Notes: generated by a model from the letters alone, not told the origin. Shown: positions 1 to 13,309, counted from the first letter of the stretch. The stretch is DNA of 64,000 nt from Allodiplogaster sudhausi (GCA_945643635.1 CALZFC010000248.1:4579501-4643500); one strand, 5' to 3'. Made by a program: numbers and translations.

Positions 1-1718
1 CTCTCCCTAACTCTACCTGTCTCTCTCTCTCAATTTGTTTCCCTCTCTTAATATCTCTCTGTACATTTCTCATTCCCTCTCACGCTCTTTTCCAACTCCT
101 TCTTTTCCTTCTATCTCATGCTTATAATCTCTCAAGTCAAAGGTGGTTATCTTAATGATAAAAGCATGGCGTCTTTTACGGGCACGCGTGCTTATACTTT
201 ATTCATAAAAAAAAACTATATGCAATTTTACTCGACATCGTTGTCGCACTGATATCAATTTCTCACGGATACGAGGTGCGAGCACATACTATTAAAGTTA
301 CGCGAAACAAGGTAAAAGAAAACTTATTTTAGGCAACTGCCCCTACCATGAATGTACTTGTGGTTGCGATAATGTGTGTCGAAATTATGATTATATGTAG
401 GACATTAACAACAATAATTACTTGTACATTCAAGCCATCGCCAACGTATTCGAGTACAAAAAATATGTACAAAAAGTTAATATACAAATAGAATGTTTGC
501 AGTAGTGTTAGAATCTTATTGTAGGATGCGACCGATCAGTGGGCCCCGTGGCTGCTCCACTCCCAGTCACTTGTTACCCGTTCCTTCGTTGTTGCTTTCA
601 AGGATTTCTAAAAAAAAAATTAAAGAAGCATAAAGTACTTTGGAATCTAATTTACATATCTTAGAACATACAAATGTTTGTTCAAAGACAAACAGTACGT
701 GAAAACATATAAAAATCTATAGACTCGCACCACGCAAGAGAAGTATCTCCTAATGTTGCGACGCACTGTCTTGTTCACACACAAGAAAAGAAAGCGTTGA
801 AAACTACGCTTTTGGCTACGGTTTGAATCGTCATAGAAAATCCTAACGGTTAGGACCGTAGGAATCGGGTCATTTCAAAGCGTTGGTTTGAAAGCGTTGG
901 GTAAGAAAGCGTTAGAAGCCCTCGGCGAGGGCAAAGCGTTGAGACTAACGCTTTCGTCTCATCATCGCACCTGCACCGTCCACCGCCTAAGTCTCGCTCA
1001 TTTATCACTCTCTCTCTATCTCTCTCTCTCTCCCTCTCTCTCTCTCTATCTCTCTCTTCTATCGTCTCTGCCTCCACCATCCTCCGGATCAGGTTTTGCT
1101 AATTATCTCACTTTTGCGAACAGCATATTTAACTGTTTTCGGCCCTTCTGTGACCAAAACAACAGTTAAATAGAATAAAACTAAAATAAAGTTCGCAAAA
1201 GTCGATTAATTAGCTAACCTGTTATCCGTTGCGATGTAGGGAGTCGTTGTCGTCGCTTGAACCTAGAAGTAGACAGAGAGAGAGAGAGAGAAAGACATTT
1301 TGCTCCTGACCGGACCCGAACCACCACCCCCCGCGCGCAATTTTCCCACGTTATCTCTCTCTTCTATCGTCTCTGCCTCCACCATCCTCCGGATCAGGTT
1401 TTGCTAATTATCTCACTTTTGCGAACAGCATATTTAACTGTTTTCGGCCCTTCTGTGACCAAAACAACAGTTAAATAGAATAAAACTAAAATAAAGTTCG
1501 CAAAAGTCGATTAATTAGCTAACCTGTTATCCGTTGCGATGTAGGGAGTCGTTGTCGTCGCTTGAACCTAGAAGTAGACAGAGAGAGAGAGAGAAAGACA
1601 TTTTGGTCCTGACCGGACCCGAACCACCACCCCCCGCGCGCAATTTTCCCACGTTAACCACCAGGCCACCAACCTACAGAGACAGGCACAGAGAACGACA
1701 GACAGAGAAAGAGAGAGA

Positions 1719-1758
<40 letters not shown>

Positions 1759-1852
1759 AGGCGAGAGAGAGAAGAAGGCGAGAGAAGGACAGATGGATAC
1801 AGCATTTCAAGTGGGGTCGCATGCGATCGATCAGCATGCAGTGACGAGAGAC

Positions 1853-1919
<67 letters not shown>

Positions 1920-2579
1920 AAGAGAGGGAGACAGAGACAGAGGAAGAGAGTGAGTAAACAGTGGTTATGTTAGGCGACGAAGAAAATAACGAGAAAAAAA
2001 ACATATGTCTTCATCTTAGTTTCCATTATTATTTCTTTTCTTTTCTTCTCTTTTTACTTCTCATATTACCACGTGTGTTACATCTAGTGTTCCATGTTAC
2101 ACCGTATAAATTGAAGAAAAAAAATTGAAGAAAGTGATTGTAGGGAATAAAATTTTCAAGCCCTTACGACTCAAGCTCGATATTACAGTTTATTTTTGTG
2201 TGAGTACAGGAAATAACAATCCTTCAAACAGAACAAGAATGCAACATTTACAAGCATAGGGAGACTTCTTCACAGATTTAAAACCCGGTACACATCTAAG
2301 AACGGCATTTTTTTCTGAAATAGAATAAATATAGGTCAAAAAGAACAAGGAATTTTTTACAGAAATTAGTCAAACAACGACTAGTAGACAGAAAAACTGA
2401 CAAAAATTGTGAGCGAGGATGAATTCGTACGAGGTAAAAGTTCAACCCTTCCACGATGAGTGAATTATAAAGCAAAAGCATATAGAATATAAGATAGTCA
2501 ACAAAGTTAAAATTAGCAAAATAGAAATAAGTGAGAAGGCCACGATTTCTATCCTTCACTGTACAATTTCGCTGTATAA
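1..2579. other. Outer left arm without a supported gene
   Basis: It contains TC/GA microsatellites (about 1010-1060 and 1700-1945), the 305-bp duplication and AT-rich DNA. Reading frames here are translations of GA or TC repeats. The region 2580-2300 is the 3' flank of the minus-strand gene, with the complement of AATAAA near 2190. Confidence 0.6.
1040..1655. repeat. Direct tandem duplication of a ~305 bp unit (left arm)
   Basis: The CCTCCACCATCCTCCGGATC block recurs at 1071 and 1376, giving a period of 305 bp. Each unit carries a small foldback (1093-1222 in the first) with ends AGGTT...CTTTTGCGAAC and inner AACTGTT/AACAGTT arms, a GA tract, and a GC-rich stretch. The same duplication is found mirrored at about 13310-13930. 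Confidence 0.85.
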
Positions 2580-5453
2580 CTAGGCTCCATTCACTGTACC
2601 GGACGAAAAGAGGGTATTGATCCGCCTTGCTAACACATTTGCCGTATTCGATTTTGGCGCGTAGGTCGGAACTTGCATGAGCAGACAGAGAAAGCCCCAA
2701 AGGTCAGCGACTTCCTTGTCGAATCGAAGATGAAAGAGGAAGTGAGCAGCCACTCCAACCGAGATCGCACTCGCCAGCAAAGTACCACAAAGAATCTCCG
2801 TGCCCTAACAATAAGGAGATAACATGAAGTATCGTAAGCACAAATTTTTAAAGAAATTATTGAAGGAAATGACAAGTAAAGGCATTGAAAAGCATAGAAA
2901 TGTATGCTGAAAATGAAATATTGAAAATATTGACGAACATTGACGAAGACCGAGTCCGGCTCGCTCCATACATCACGATGAGGGGTTGCTTGTAGCGCAT
3001 CGCCAACAGCCTCTTCGAGACGTGAGCAGAGTCGGGTTCCGACTATAAAGTACAGAAAATTACGGTAGTAAGCCCATCCGTTGTACGGTAGGCTTTTATT
3101 TTGTAAAGAATAATATTATTTTGGAATGTATTATTGCAAAGCTGAGCTACAAGTTAAAAAATAACTTACGAAGAAGGTTGAAATGAAGCGAGAGACCCGA
3201 GTTAGCTGTTTTCGCGCGCAATTCTTGCGGAAGTGAACCAGCGCAGCCATAATCGCACGATGCGATGACGCTTCTGAAGTGTTAAGAGATCGAATAAGTA
3301 ATCTCTTATGGCCAAAGGTAGGCAAAGGGCCCCCAGACATCACAACCATATCCCGTTCTCCATAAGACATGCCCAGATATTCGAGTCTATAGCTAATCAT
3401 ATCGGGATCGATGACAAGTTCAGAGAATATGGCGCGCAGAGGGGAATCTGAGGGCAGGTCGAACGGGTATGCGGCACCATAAGTGGGATCAGCTTCAAGA
3501 GAGAACTTTACGCGCTGAGAATTCAAGAAATGCTGGGCGTGGGAGATCATGGTGAACGGCAGATTCTGATAATTTCTGGACTGATAGGAATGCGCTTTGA
3601 CGGCAGCATTTAGCATTTCAAAGTCCATGCACCAATTTAACGTGGGTGGGCCAAGCATTCGGATGAATCGAGAGTAATGTATTAAATGATGTGATTTGAT
3701 AGTCATGCCAATCAATTCGGGATTCTCAGTTAGAATTTGTTCAACCGAGGCAATGTACTGCGCGACAAGATTCTCCAAAGTACACAGATCGCTATTGCAA
3801 AAGGACGGCTGTAAGAGAATCAGAACAATCTTCCCGAGAAGCACGAAAGAATCCCACTCGGGACAGTCTGAGATATCAGTCTGCTTATGCAAGATGAGAG
3901 GTAAGAGTCGAAGCAAGGTATTTGTCTGGGAAGCGCGTTGGCCGATAGAAGTTCCTGACAGAGAATCATGCTTAAAGGGCGAGGGACGGCAGGCAGCATC
4001 TTGTTTGCCGTAGGGCCAATTTGCCAATAAAGGGTTGATCGTGTTCAGCTTGAGGCCACGCCGATATAGTGCACACAGTAGCCTGATGATAGACCTGGGA
4101 GCCTCTCCCTGCATGATGTCATGCATTAAGTCAAGGGTGTGATCGTTCATAATGTCATATTCTGATATGGCCGCTAGTGGAATACTGTCCTTGAATCCAT
4201 GATTTTTCAATGCACCCCTTGCGCTTGCGTCCTCAAACCATTTTCTATCCTTCAGAACAACATTTTGCGGGCGCCTAGCTGTGAGGAAACTTTGAGACTC
4301 TGTAAGGCATAGCCTGCATCGGCGGTAATTCAGTAAGAGGCCACGGACTTCGTACTGTGCCTTATTATCGACTATGACAGACAACAGAATTGGGTTGTAG
4401 AACCAGCAAGCTTGATTTGAAATATGCAGAGCGAGTTTGCGGATGACTTTGGCCCTAAGTTTCCGCCTGGTGAGACGTCATCGCAATAAACCAGAAATGG
4501 AAGGGGCTTCATGGACTGATTGGGCAGGCTTAGCAACGATTTGAACAGCTCTCCTTGTTGGTGGCAACAAATTTTGTCAGAGGTGCAAGGTCTGAGGAGG
4601 TTATGAGTGTTGCAGAAAGAAGCAGCCTGCCGGAGGATTTCAGACAGGTCGAATGAATGGAAAAATTCCCCTTGTTCAACTCTAAGGGCCTTCCCATTGC
4701 TGTCTCTCTTCACCGATTGAATAATTCCCATTTGGTGCCTGCGTACAGCAAGGCACTCGCCAGATTTCAGCAATAACTGAGTACGCTTGTAGTGGGAAGA
4801 GGTTGCTTGGAGATCGAGGCGGGCACGTGCAATGGCTTGCGGATCACCTGACTCTACAATGCGTAGCACTCGTTCGAGCAGTGCATTGACGTCATCCAAT
4901 GACGTACGGGCAGTTCCTCGCCCCATTTGTCGCGAGAAGAACTGCCGAATTCCGGGATCATCATTCGCAGAGTCTGAAGATATGAAAGCGTGTGGCAATA
5001 CAGTAAAGATATACGAGCAATGAGAATATTAGAACAAATGGGAAAATATCAGGATAATAACCTGCATTCGTTGGGACATCATCTGATTCGTCGTTGCATG
5101 TACCGTAGTCGTTCATGCTAGCGTCGTCAGCATCGACATCCATCGAGTCGACAGCGCGAGGGTTGACAGCCGCACACGCTTAAGAATTACTCGACTGTTA
5201 ATTTAAATGTTTTGTTGTTACAAAAAGGTATCGGAAGACAAATAAATAAGATATAAAAATTGCCTTGTGGAACGCTGTCGGCATGATGATCCCTCCAATG
5301 CTTTTGCATGTTGCTCATGCTCGCATATGTCCTCCGTATCGGGCATAACTTGCATACCAAGCTATACTTCCCGTGATGATCAACCCTGATATGCTCCCCA
5401 AGAGCACGCTTGGAAGGTAGATACTCTTGACATCCATCGACAGGGCACTCCAT
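2580..5453 (-). CDS. Transposon-like C2H2 / DLMHDIMQGE protein gene, left-arm copy
   Basis: Mirror image of the gene at 9536-12409, with the same exon structure. Exons on the minus strand are about 5264-5453 (two C2H2 fingers), 5062-5178 (acidic linker), 3170-4973 (main domain, with an internal change of frame near 4372-4400) and a last exon about 2580-2804. An additional exon beginning at 3042 is likely. Every long frame gives the same protein as the right-arm copy, including the same frame change, so any defect predates the duplication or has been homogenised. Function is inferred from general resemblance to C2H2-containing, DxxHDxxEG-type proteins that are multicopy in many animal genomes. 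The exact family is not certain. Confidence 0.6.
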
Positions 5454-5839
5454 TCGAGTTTACCTGTAATAAGAAAGGAATATGCATAATGCACTTCACG
5501 AACAACCCATTGAAATATCCCTCATAAAATAAATAAATAAAATTAATTCTACGAAGGAAATAGTACTCGCTACAGTAAGTGAAAATAAAAGCAATTGCTG
5601 TGGCAGTAATTTGTTAAGTAAAAAGTAATCAGTTGAATCAACTTTAAAATAATAATAATAATAATAATAAAAATAATCGGTACTCGCTTTAATGACGGGT
5701 AAGTAATGATGAGAAAACATTTGGCAGCATAAAGGGAAAAAGCTGCTCAACATAAAGCCAAAGCCGCTCCTACTAGCAGGAATATGTTCAATTTAAACTA
5801 CGGATTTCAAGAAGCAATATCAGTAGAATCAACACCAAA

Positions 5840-6709
5840 CCTGACAAGTCGCCGCTTCCTGTGTCAACTCTTCCGCTCCGCACTCTCACACCGTTATCTG
5901 CAAAAAACTTTAATGTTTAAGTGAGTGGTAAGAAATTCACTTTAATAAATTTGAAAGTATTAAAAATCATTAAAGGAAAAAAAAGCATAAAACAAGAATT
6001 TCATCTGCTACGGTAAGTGAAAGATTATACAGATTACAGTATATTCGAAGCAACAACCATGCAAGAAGATTCACCAAACCTTACAACTCGCCGCTTCCTA
6101 AGCACGGCAAATCTTCCGCCGCACTCTCACACCGTTATCTACAAAAAAAAATCTGTTAAATGAGTGGCAAGGATTAAAATGATGTCAATAACGCTTATAT
6201 CCATACAAATTGGGTAACAACCATATGCTAAAACTTGATAGTAATTACGACAATCCTCACCTTAAAAGTAGCAGATGTTGAACCACGACACCTCCTCAGC
6301 TCCACTCTCTCACGCTGCTATCTACGAGAAAATTGGTGAACGATTAAATGAGTTCTAAGAAATGCACTTTGATAAAGGGAAAGCATAAAAGTTGCTCGTG
6401 ATTTTGTTCTCTACAGTACTTCAAGCATATAACCAATTATAGTGCACGAATGTGCTAAATAAAATATTGATTCGAAACAACAACCTTATGAGCTCTTCGT
6501 GCGCGCAGTAATCTGTCCTAGCCTCGAGAAAAGAACGAGCACCCTTAATATGACATCAATGACTCTTAGTTCCTTAAGAATAGAGCAAACACTAGTAGCA
6601 AAAACATTATTTTAAGATTTAAAAACCTCATTAAGTAGCACCAACACACCTTGAATTCGCTGCTAAAGACGCAAGGTACCTCCTCCGCTCCGCACCACAC
6701 CAGTCTCTT
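5840..6709 (-). repeat. Mirror set of four exon-like cassettes
   Basis: Reverse-complement counterparts of the right-arm cassettes, at about 5840-5896, 6080-6138, 6260-6321 and 6650-6709. The splice-like boundaries are retained in both arms. The outermost cassette is at the arm/spacer junction, so the palindrome breakpoint falls at or very near it. Confidence 0.5.
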
Positions 6710-6729
6710 CATTACCACTATCATTCGCA

Positions 6730-6771
<42 letters not shown>

Positions 6772-8300
6772 ACTGTCTCTCTCACTTTCTTTCACTTTCT
6801 CTTCACTGTCTCTCTCGTTCTCTCTCTCTCTCTCTGTCTCTCTCTTCACTGTCTCTCTCATTTAACAGGTTGTTAACTCTTCCACTTTGTCTAACATTCG
6901 TCGTGTTAATGATTTGGAAAAGAAAAAAAACATTTAGTCACATTAATGGAGATTGAAAGCTTTTCGGTTTTGGAAAGCGTTAGAAATACTCTGCGGCGTT
7001 TTCTTTTTCTTTTTTTAAATCGTTTTCTGATAAGTATTGAAATCATATGACACACTAAATATGTATTTAATTTCGTGATATTTTTTGGTCTCCAACTCTT
7101 TTAGTTTTGTTTATATTGTTAATTTGACGTAGCTGAATAAGCTACTTTTCAGGACCCTTTGTGTCTGAGTGTCGCGAGCCGCGCGTTGCGCGGCCCGCAA
7201 CTGCGTTTCTTGAGAAGGTAAGACATAAACTAATTTTGTTCCTGTTGTTTTTACCTTTCTGGTTCCGTTAGCGTAGGCAGGTTTTTGTGCCATTAGATGA
7301 GAAAGCAACTCGTAAACGGTATTAGTAATTTAGTGAGACCCGGCTCGGTAGCAGAGCTTGCTGGTGACTGTCATTTAAAAGGTTTGGCAGCGCAATCTTT
7401 TTTCCTAAAATGCTAAAGTTAGTCCTTTGAACTGCTTGGAATATCTTTAAAATACAGTTTGCTTTCATACTTGTCGCCTGGGGTCACCCTTCGACGAGCT
7501 TCTCTCGTTGGAACGTATTCGTTTGAACTGAGTGCGGAGCGGTCCTTCATTCGTCTGAACTAAGTGTGGAGCGGAAGAGTTTCTTTTCTCAGATATCGGC
7601 GAATTTTCAGGTTTTATTGGGTTAACTTTTTTGCATATGGTTTTTGCTATGTTTGTGACGAGCTAACAATAAGAGTTATGGATATGATTTTGGGTATACG
7701 GGTGAACTAAACACTTCACCTGAGTACTTTGCAATAACCTAAATGTACTTTGTAATAACCGTTTTGTTTACTTTTTACTTAATTTTTTAGTAATTACTAA
7801 TTATTGACATCATCTTTAAGTTGCTGGTTCTTTTGGTGAGATCTAGAAGGAAGAGCTACTGATTGAACGCCTGAACACCTTGTGAGTTAAATGCTTCGAA
7901 CCAAGATTTTATATTAAACGCAGTATATTCAAGTTTTATATTTAAGTCCTGCTACTGTATAATCCTCTTAAAATCTAATGTGTTCACGTCGTTTTTACAA
8001 CTTTCTAACTGCAATGAGTGATCATGAACATCATTTTAAGGGTCGAGGTTCGCTTAGCGAGGAGGCGCGGGCTACGTGCTCCACGCACGAACTTGTGGTA
8101 AGCTTGTTAGTTCAGCTCATTACTTTGTAATAAACCAATTCCTGTTACAATAATTGCTTTATTGCTTTCATGTTTAACGTACCGTAGCGAGTTAAATGTT
8201 GAGCTACTTTTCTGTTCCGTTCATGGTGCCCGTGTCTTAACATTTATTAAGGCATATTCCTTAACTTCATTTACCCGTTCATCGATTTTCTTACAGTCTA
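6704..8300. other. Unique spacer at the palindrome centre
   Basis: About 1.6 kb separates the two arms and is not itself symmetric. It begins with a TC microsatellite (about 6732-6862) and is otherwise AT-rich. It holds short stretches resembling the exon-like cassettes of the arms, for example GTGTGGAGCGGAAGAG near 7566. I see no convincing coding region. The spacer may hold upstream non-coding exons of the right-arm gene. Confidence 0.7.
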
Positions 8301-9149
8301 CTGGTGTGGTGCGGAGCGGAGGAGGTACCTTGCGTCTTTAGCAGCGAATTCAAGGTGTGTTGGTGCTACTTAATGAGGTTTTTAAATCTTAAAATAATGT
8401 TTTTGCTACTAGTGTTTGCTCTATTCTTAAGGAACTAAGAGTCATTGATGTCGTTCTTTTCTCGAGGCTAGGACAGATTACTGCGCGCACGAAGAGCTCA
8501 TAAGGTTGTTGTTTCGAATCAATATTTTATTTAGCACATTCGTGCACTATAATTGGTTATATGCTTGAAGTACTGTAGAGAACAAAATCACGAGCAACTT
8601 TTATGCTTTCCCTTTATCAAAGTGCATTTCTTAGAACTCATTTAATCGTTCACCAATTTTCTCGTAGATAGCAGCGTGAGAGAGTGGAGCTGAGGAGGTG
8701 TCGTGGTTCAACATCTGCTACTTTTAAGGTGAGGATTGTCGTAATTACTATCAAGTTTTAGCATATGGTTGTTACCCAATTTGTATGGATATAAGCGTTA
8801 TTGACATCATTTTAATCCTTGCCACTCATTTAACAGATTTTTTTTTGTAGATAACGGTGTGAGAGTGCGGCGGAAGATTTGCCGTGCTTAGGAAGCGGCG
8901 AGTTGTAAGGTTTGGTGAATCTTCTTGCATGGTTGTTGCTTCGAATATACTGTAATCTGTATAATCTTTCACTTACCGTAGCAGATGAAATTCTTGTTTT
9001 ATGCTTTTTTTTCCTTTAATGATGTTTAATACTTTCAAATTTATTAAAGTGAATTTCTTACCACTCACTTAAACATTAAAGTTTTTTGCAGATAACGGTG
9101 TGAGAGTGCGGAGCGGAAGAGTTGACACAGGAAGCGGCGACTTGTCAGG
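8295..9149 (+). repeat. Four tandem exon-like cassettes upstream of the right-arm gene
   Basis: Four short segments of about 57-62 bp lie at roughly 8295-8354, 8668-8729, 8851-8909 and 9093-9149. Each is preceded by a pyrimidine-rich AG and followed by GTGTG, GTGAG or GTTTG. The last two share ATAACGGTGTGAGAGTGCGG and an AAGCGGCGA block before the donor; the first two are more diverged. They look like a duplicated exon plus flanking splice sites, probably 5' untranslated exons because they are short and lack a shared long frame. Confidence 0.55.
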
Positions 9150-9535
9150 TTTGGTGTTGATTCTACTGATATTGCTTCTTGAAATCCGTAGTTTAAATTG
9201 AACATATTCCTGCTAGTAGGAGCGGCTTTGGCTTTATGTTGAGCAGCTTTTTCCCTTTATGCTGCCAAATGTTTTCTCATCATTACTTACCCGTCATTAA
9301 AGCGAGTACCGATTATTTTTATTATTATTATTATTATTATTTTAAAGTTGATTCAACTGATTACTTTTTACTTAACAAATTACTGCCACAGCAATTGCTT
9401 TTATTTTCACTTACTGTAGCGAGTACTATTTCCTTCGTAGAATTAATTTTATTTATTTATTTTATGAGGGATATTTCAATGGGTTGTTCGTGAAGTGCAT
9501 TATGCATATTCCTTTCTTATTACAGGTAAACTCGA

Positions 9536-12409
9536 ATGGAGTGCCCTGTCGATGGATGTCAAGAGTATCTACCTTCCAAGCGTGCTCTTGGGGAGCATAT
9601 CAGGGTTGATCATCACGGGAAGTATAGCTTGGTATGCAAGTTATGCCCGATACGGAGGACATATGCGAGCATGAGCAACATGCAAAAGCATTGGAGGGAT
9701 CATCATGCCGACAGCGTTCCACAAGGCAATTTTTATATCTTATTTATTTGTCTTCCGATACCTTTTTGTAACAACAAAACATTTAAATTAACAGTCGAGT
9801 AATTCTTAAGCGTGTGCGGCTGTCAACCCTCGCGCTGTCGACTCGATGGATGTCGATGCTGACGACGCTAGCATGAACGACTACGGTACATGCAACGACG
9901 AATCAGATGATGTCCCAACGAATGCAGGTTATTATCCTGATATTTTCCCATTTGTTCTAATATTCTCATTGCTCGTATATCTTTACTGTATTGCCACACG
10001 CTTTCATATCTTCAGACTCTGCGAATGATGATCCCGGAATTCGGCAGTTCTTCTCGCGACAAATGGGGCGAGGAACTGCCCGTACGTCATTGGATGACGT
10101 CAATGCACTGCTCGAACGAGTGCTACGCATTGTAGAGTCAGGTGATCCGCAAGCCATTGCACGTGCCCGCCTCGATCTCCAAGCAACCTCTTCCCACTAC
10201 AAGCGTACTCAGTTATTGCTGAAATCTGGCGAGTGCCTTGCTGTACGCAGGCACCAAATGGGAATTATTCAATCGGTGAAGAGAGACAGCAATGGGAAGG
10301 CCCTTAGAGTTGAACAAGGGGAATTTTTCCATTCATTCGACCTGTCTGAAATCCTCCGGCAGGCTGCTTCTTTCTGCAACACTCATAACCTCCTCAGACC
10401 TTGCACCTCTGACAAAATTTGTTGCCACCAACAAGGAGAGCTGTTCAAATCGTTGCTAAGCCTGCCCAATCAGTCCATGAAGCCCCTTCCATTTCTGGTT
10501 TATTGCGATGACGTCTCACCAGGCGGAAACTTAGGGCCAAAGTCATCCGCAAACTCGCTCTGCATATTTCAAATCAAGCTTGCTGGTTCTACAACCCAAT
10601 TCTGTTGTCTGTCATAGTCGATAATAAGGCACAGTACGAAGTCCGTGGCCTCTTACTGAATTACCGCCGATGCAGGCTATGCCTTACAGAGTCTCAAAGT
10701 TTCCTCACAGCTAGGCGCCCGCAAAATGTTGTTCTGAAGGATAGAAAATGGTTTGAGGACGCAAGCGCAAGGGGTGCATTGAAAAATCATGGATTCAAGG
10801 ACAGTATTCCACTAGCGGCCATATCAGAATATGACATTATGAACGATCACACCCTTGACTTAATGCATGACATCATGCAGGGAGAGGCTCCCAGGTCTAT
10901 CATCAGGCTACTGTGTGCACTATATCGGCGTGGCCTCAAGCTGAACACGATCAACCCTTTATTGGCAAATTGGCCCTACGGCAAACAAGATGCTGCCTGC
11001 CGTCCCTCGCCCTTTAAGCATGATTCTCTGTCAGGAACTTCTATCGGCCAACGCGCTTCCCAGACAAATACCTTGCTTCGACTCTTACCTCTCATCTTGC
11101 ATAAGCAGACTGATATCTCAGACTGTCCCGAGTGGGATTCTTTCGTGCTTCTCGGGAAGATTGTTCTGATTCTCTTACAGCCGTCCTTTTGCAATAGCGA
11201 TCTGTGTACTTTGGAGAATCTTGTCGCGCAGTACATTGCCTCGGTTGAACAAATTCTAACTGAGAATCCCGAATTGATTGGCATGACTATCAAATCACAT
11301 CATTTAATACATTACTCTCGATTCATCCGAATGCTTGGCCCACCCACGTTAAATTGGTGCATGGACTTTGAAATGCTAAATGCTGCCGTCAAAGCGCATT
11401 CCTATCAGTCCAGAAATTATCAGAATCTGCCGTTCACCATGATCTCCCACGCCCAGCATTTCTTGAATTCTCAGCGCGTAAAGTTCTCTCTTGAAGCTGA
11501 TCCCACTTATGGTGCCGCATACCCGTTCGACCTGCCCTCAGATTCCCCTCTGCGCGCCATATTCTCTGAACTTGTCATCGATCCCGATATGATTAGCTAT
11601 AGACTCGAATATCTGGGCATGTCTTATGGAGAACGGGATATGGTTGTGATGTCTGGGGGCCCTTTGCCTACCTTTGGCCATAAGAGATTACTTATTCGAT
11701 CTCTTAACACTTCAGAAGCGTCATCGCATCGTGCGATTATGGCTGCGCTGGTTCACTTCCGCAAGAATTGCGCGCGAAAACAGCTAACTCGGGTCTCTCG
11801 CTTCATTTCAACCTTCTTCGTAAGTTATTTTTTAACTTGTAGCTCAGCTTTGCAATAATACATTCCAAAATAATATTATTCTTTACAAAATAAAAGCCTA
11901 CCGTACAACGGATGGGCTTACTACCGTAATTTTCTGTACTTTATAGTCGGAACCCGACTCTGCTCACGTCTCGAAGAGGCTGTTGGCGATGCGCTACAAG
12001 CAACCCCTCATCGTGATGTATGGAGCGAGCCGGACTCGGTCTTCGTCAATGTTCGTCAATATTTTCAATATTTCATTTTCAGCATACATTTCTATGCTTT
12101 TCAATGCCTTTACTTGTCATTTCCTTCAATAATTTCTTTAAAAATTTGTGCTTACGATACTTCATGTTATCTCCTTATTGTTAGGGCACGGAGATTCTTT
12201 GTGGTACTTTGCTGGCGAGTGCGATCTCGGTTGGAGTGGCTGCTCACTTCCTCTTTCATCTTCGATTCGACAAGGAAGTCGCTGACCTTTGGGGCTTTCT
12301 CTGTCTGCTCATGCAAGTTCCGACCTACGCGCCAAAATCGAATACGGCAAATGTGTTAGCAAGGCGGATCAATACCCTCTTTTCGTCCGGTACAGTGAAT
12401 GGAGCCTAG
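9536..12409 (+). CDS. Transposon-like C2H2 / DLMHDIMQGE protein gene, right-arm copy
   Basis: Exon 1 (9536-9725) encodes 63 residues with two C2H2-type fingers (Cys3/Cys8-His21/His26 and Cys34/Cys37-His52/His56). It appears to join by a GC-AG intron, phase 1, to exon 2 (9811-9927), an acidic segment. Exon 3 starts at 10016 in the same phase. The main region runs to 11819, but the frame changes between about 10540 and 10605. It contains VRGLLLNYRRCRLC, the motif DLMHDIMQGE and a later KSHHLIHYSRFIRMLGP block. Further exons start at 11947 and at 12185, the latter ending at a TAG at 12407-12409. AATAAA lies at 12795. The block order resembles multicopy transposon-associated animal proteins, so a domesticated or mobile transposase-like role is inferred, not shown. 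Confidence 0.6.
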
Positions 12410-13069
12410 TTATACAGCGAAATTGTACAGTGAAGGATAGAAATCGTGGCCTTCTCACTTATTTCTATTTTGCTAATTTTAACTTTGTTGACTATCTTAT
12501 ATTCTATATGCTTTTGCTTTATAATTCACTCATCGTGGAAGGGTTGAACTTTTACCTCGTACGAATTCATCCTCGCTCACAATTTTTGTCAGTTTTTCTG
12601 TCTACTAGTCGTTGTTTGACTAATTTCTGTAAAAAATTCCTTGTTCTTTTTGACCTATATTTATTCTATTTCAGAAAAAAATGCCGTTGTTAGATGTGTA
12701 CCGGGTTTTAAATCTGTGAAGAAGTCTCCCTATGCTTGTAAATGTTGCATTCTTGTTCTGTTTGAAGGATTGTTATTTCCTGTACTCACACAAAAATAAA
12801 CTGTAATATCGAGCTTGAGTCGTAAGGGCTTGAAAATTTTATTCCCTACAATCACTTTCTTCAATTTTTTTTCTTCAATTTATACGGTGTAACATGGAAC
12901 ACTAGATGTAACACACGTGGTAAAATGAGAAGTAAAAAGAGAAGAAAAGAAAAGAAATAATAATGGAAACTAAGATGAAGACATATGTTTTTTTTCTCGT
13001 TATTTTCTTCGTCGCCTAACATAACCACTGTTTACTCACTCTCTTCCTCTGTCTCTGTCTCCCTCTCTT

Positions 13070-13134
<65 letters not shown>

Positions 13135-13232
13135 GTCTCTCGTCACTGCATGCTGATCGATCGCATGCGACCCCACTTGAAATGCTGTATCCATCTGTCT
13201 TTCCTTCTCTCGCCTTCTTCTCTCTCTCGCCT

Positions 13233-13276
<44 letters not shown>

Positions 13277-13309
13277 TCTCTCTCTTTCTCTGTCTGTCGT
13301 TCTCTGTGC

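Larger units (their letters stand above)
1..6703. repeat. Left arm of giant inverted repeat
   Basis: This arm is the near-exact reverse complement of 8301-14990. Left coordinate x pairs with about 14991-x near the outer end, 14989-x across the gene, and 15004-x near the centre. The last shift comes from about 15 extra bases near 6540-6556 in this arm. The arm starts at the window edge, so its true outer limit is unknown. Differences are concentrated in GA/TC tracts, while the long reading frames translate identically in both arms. It could be a real palindrome, a large foldback element, or a haplotype or assembly inversion; the sequence alone cannot decide. Confidence 0.95.

Noticed and set aside
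1534..1953. Long open frame of RERERE residues
   Set aside because: Translation of a (GA)n microsatellite; its mirror at 13036-13461 is the same. It has no protein features beyond the dinucleotide repeat.
3696..4013. 105-codon plus-strand frame in the left arm
   Set aside because: Antisense shadow of the main exon of the palindrome gene; it recurs mirrored at 10976-11293.
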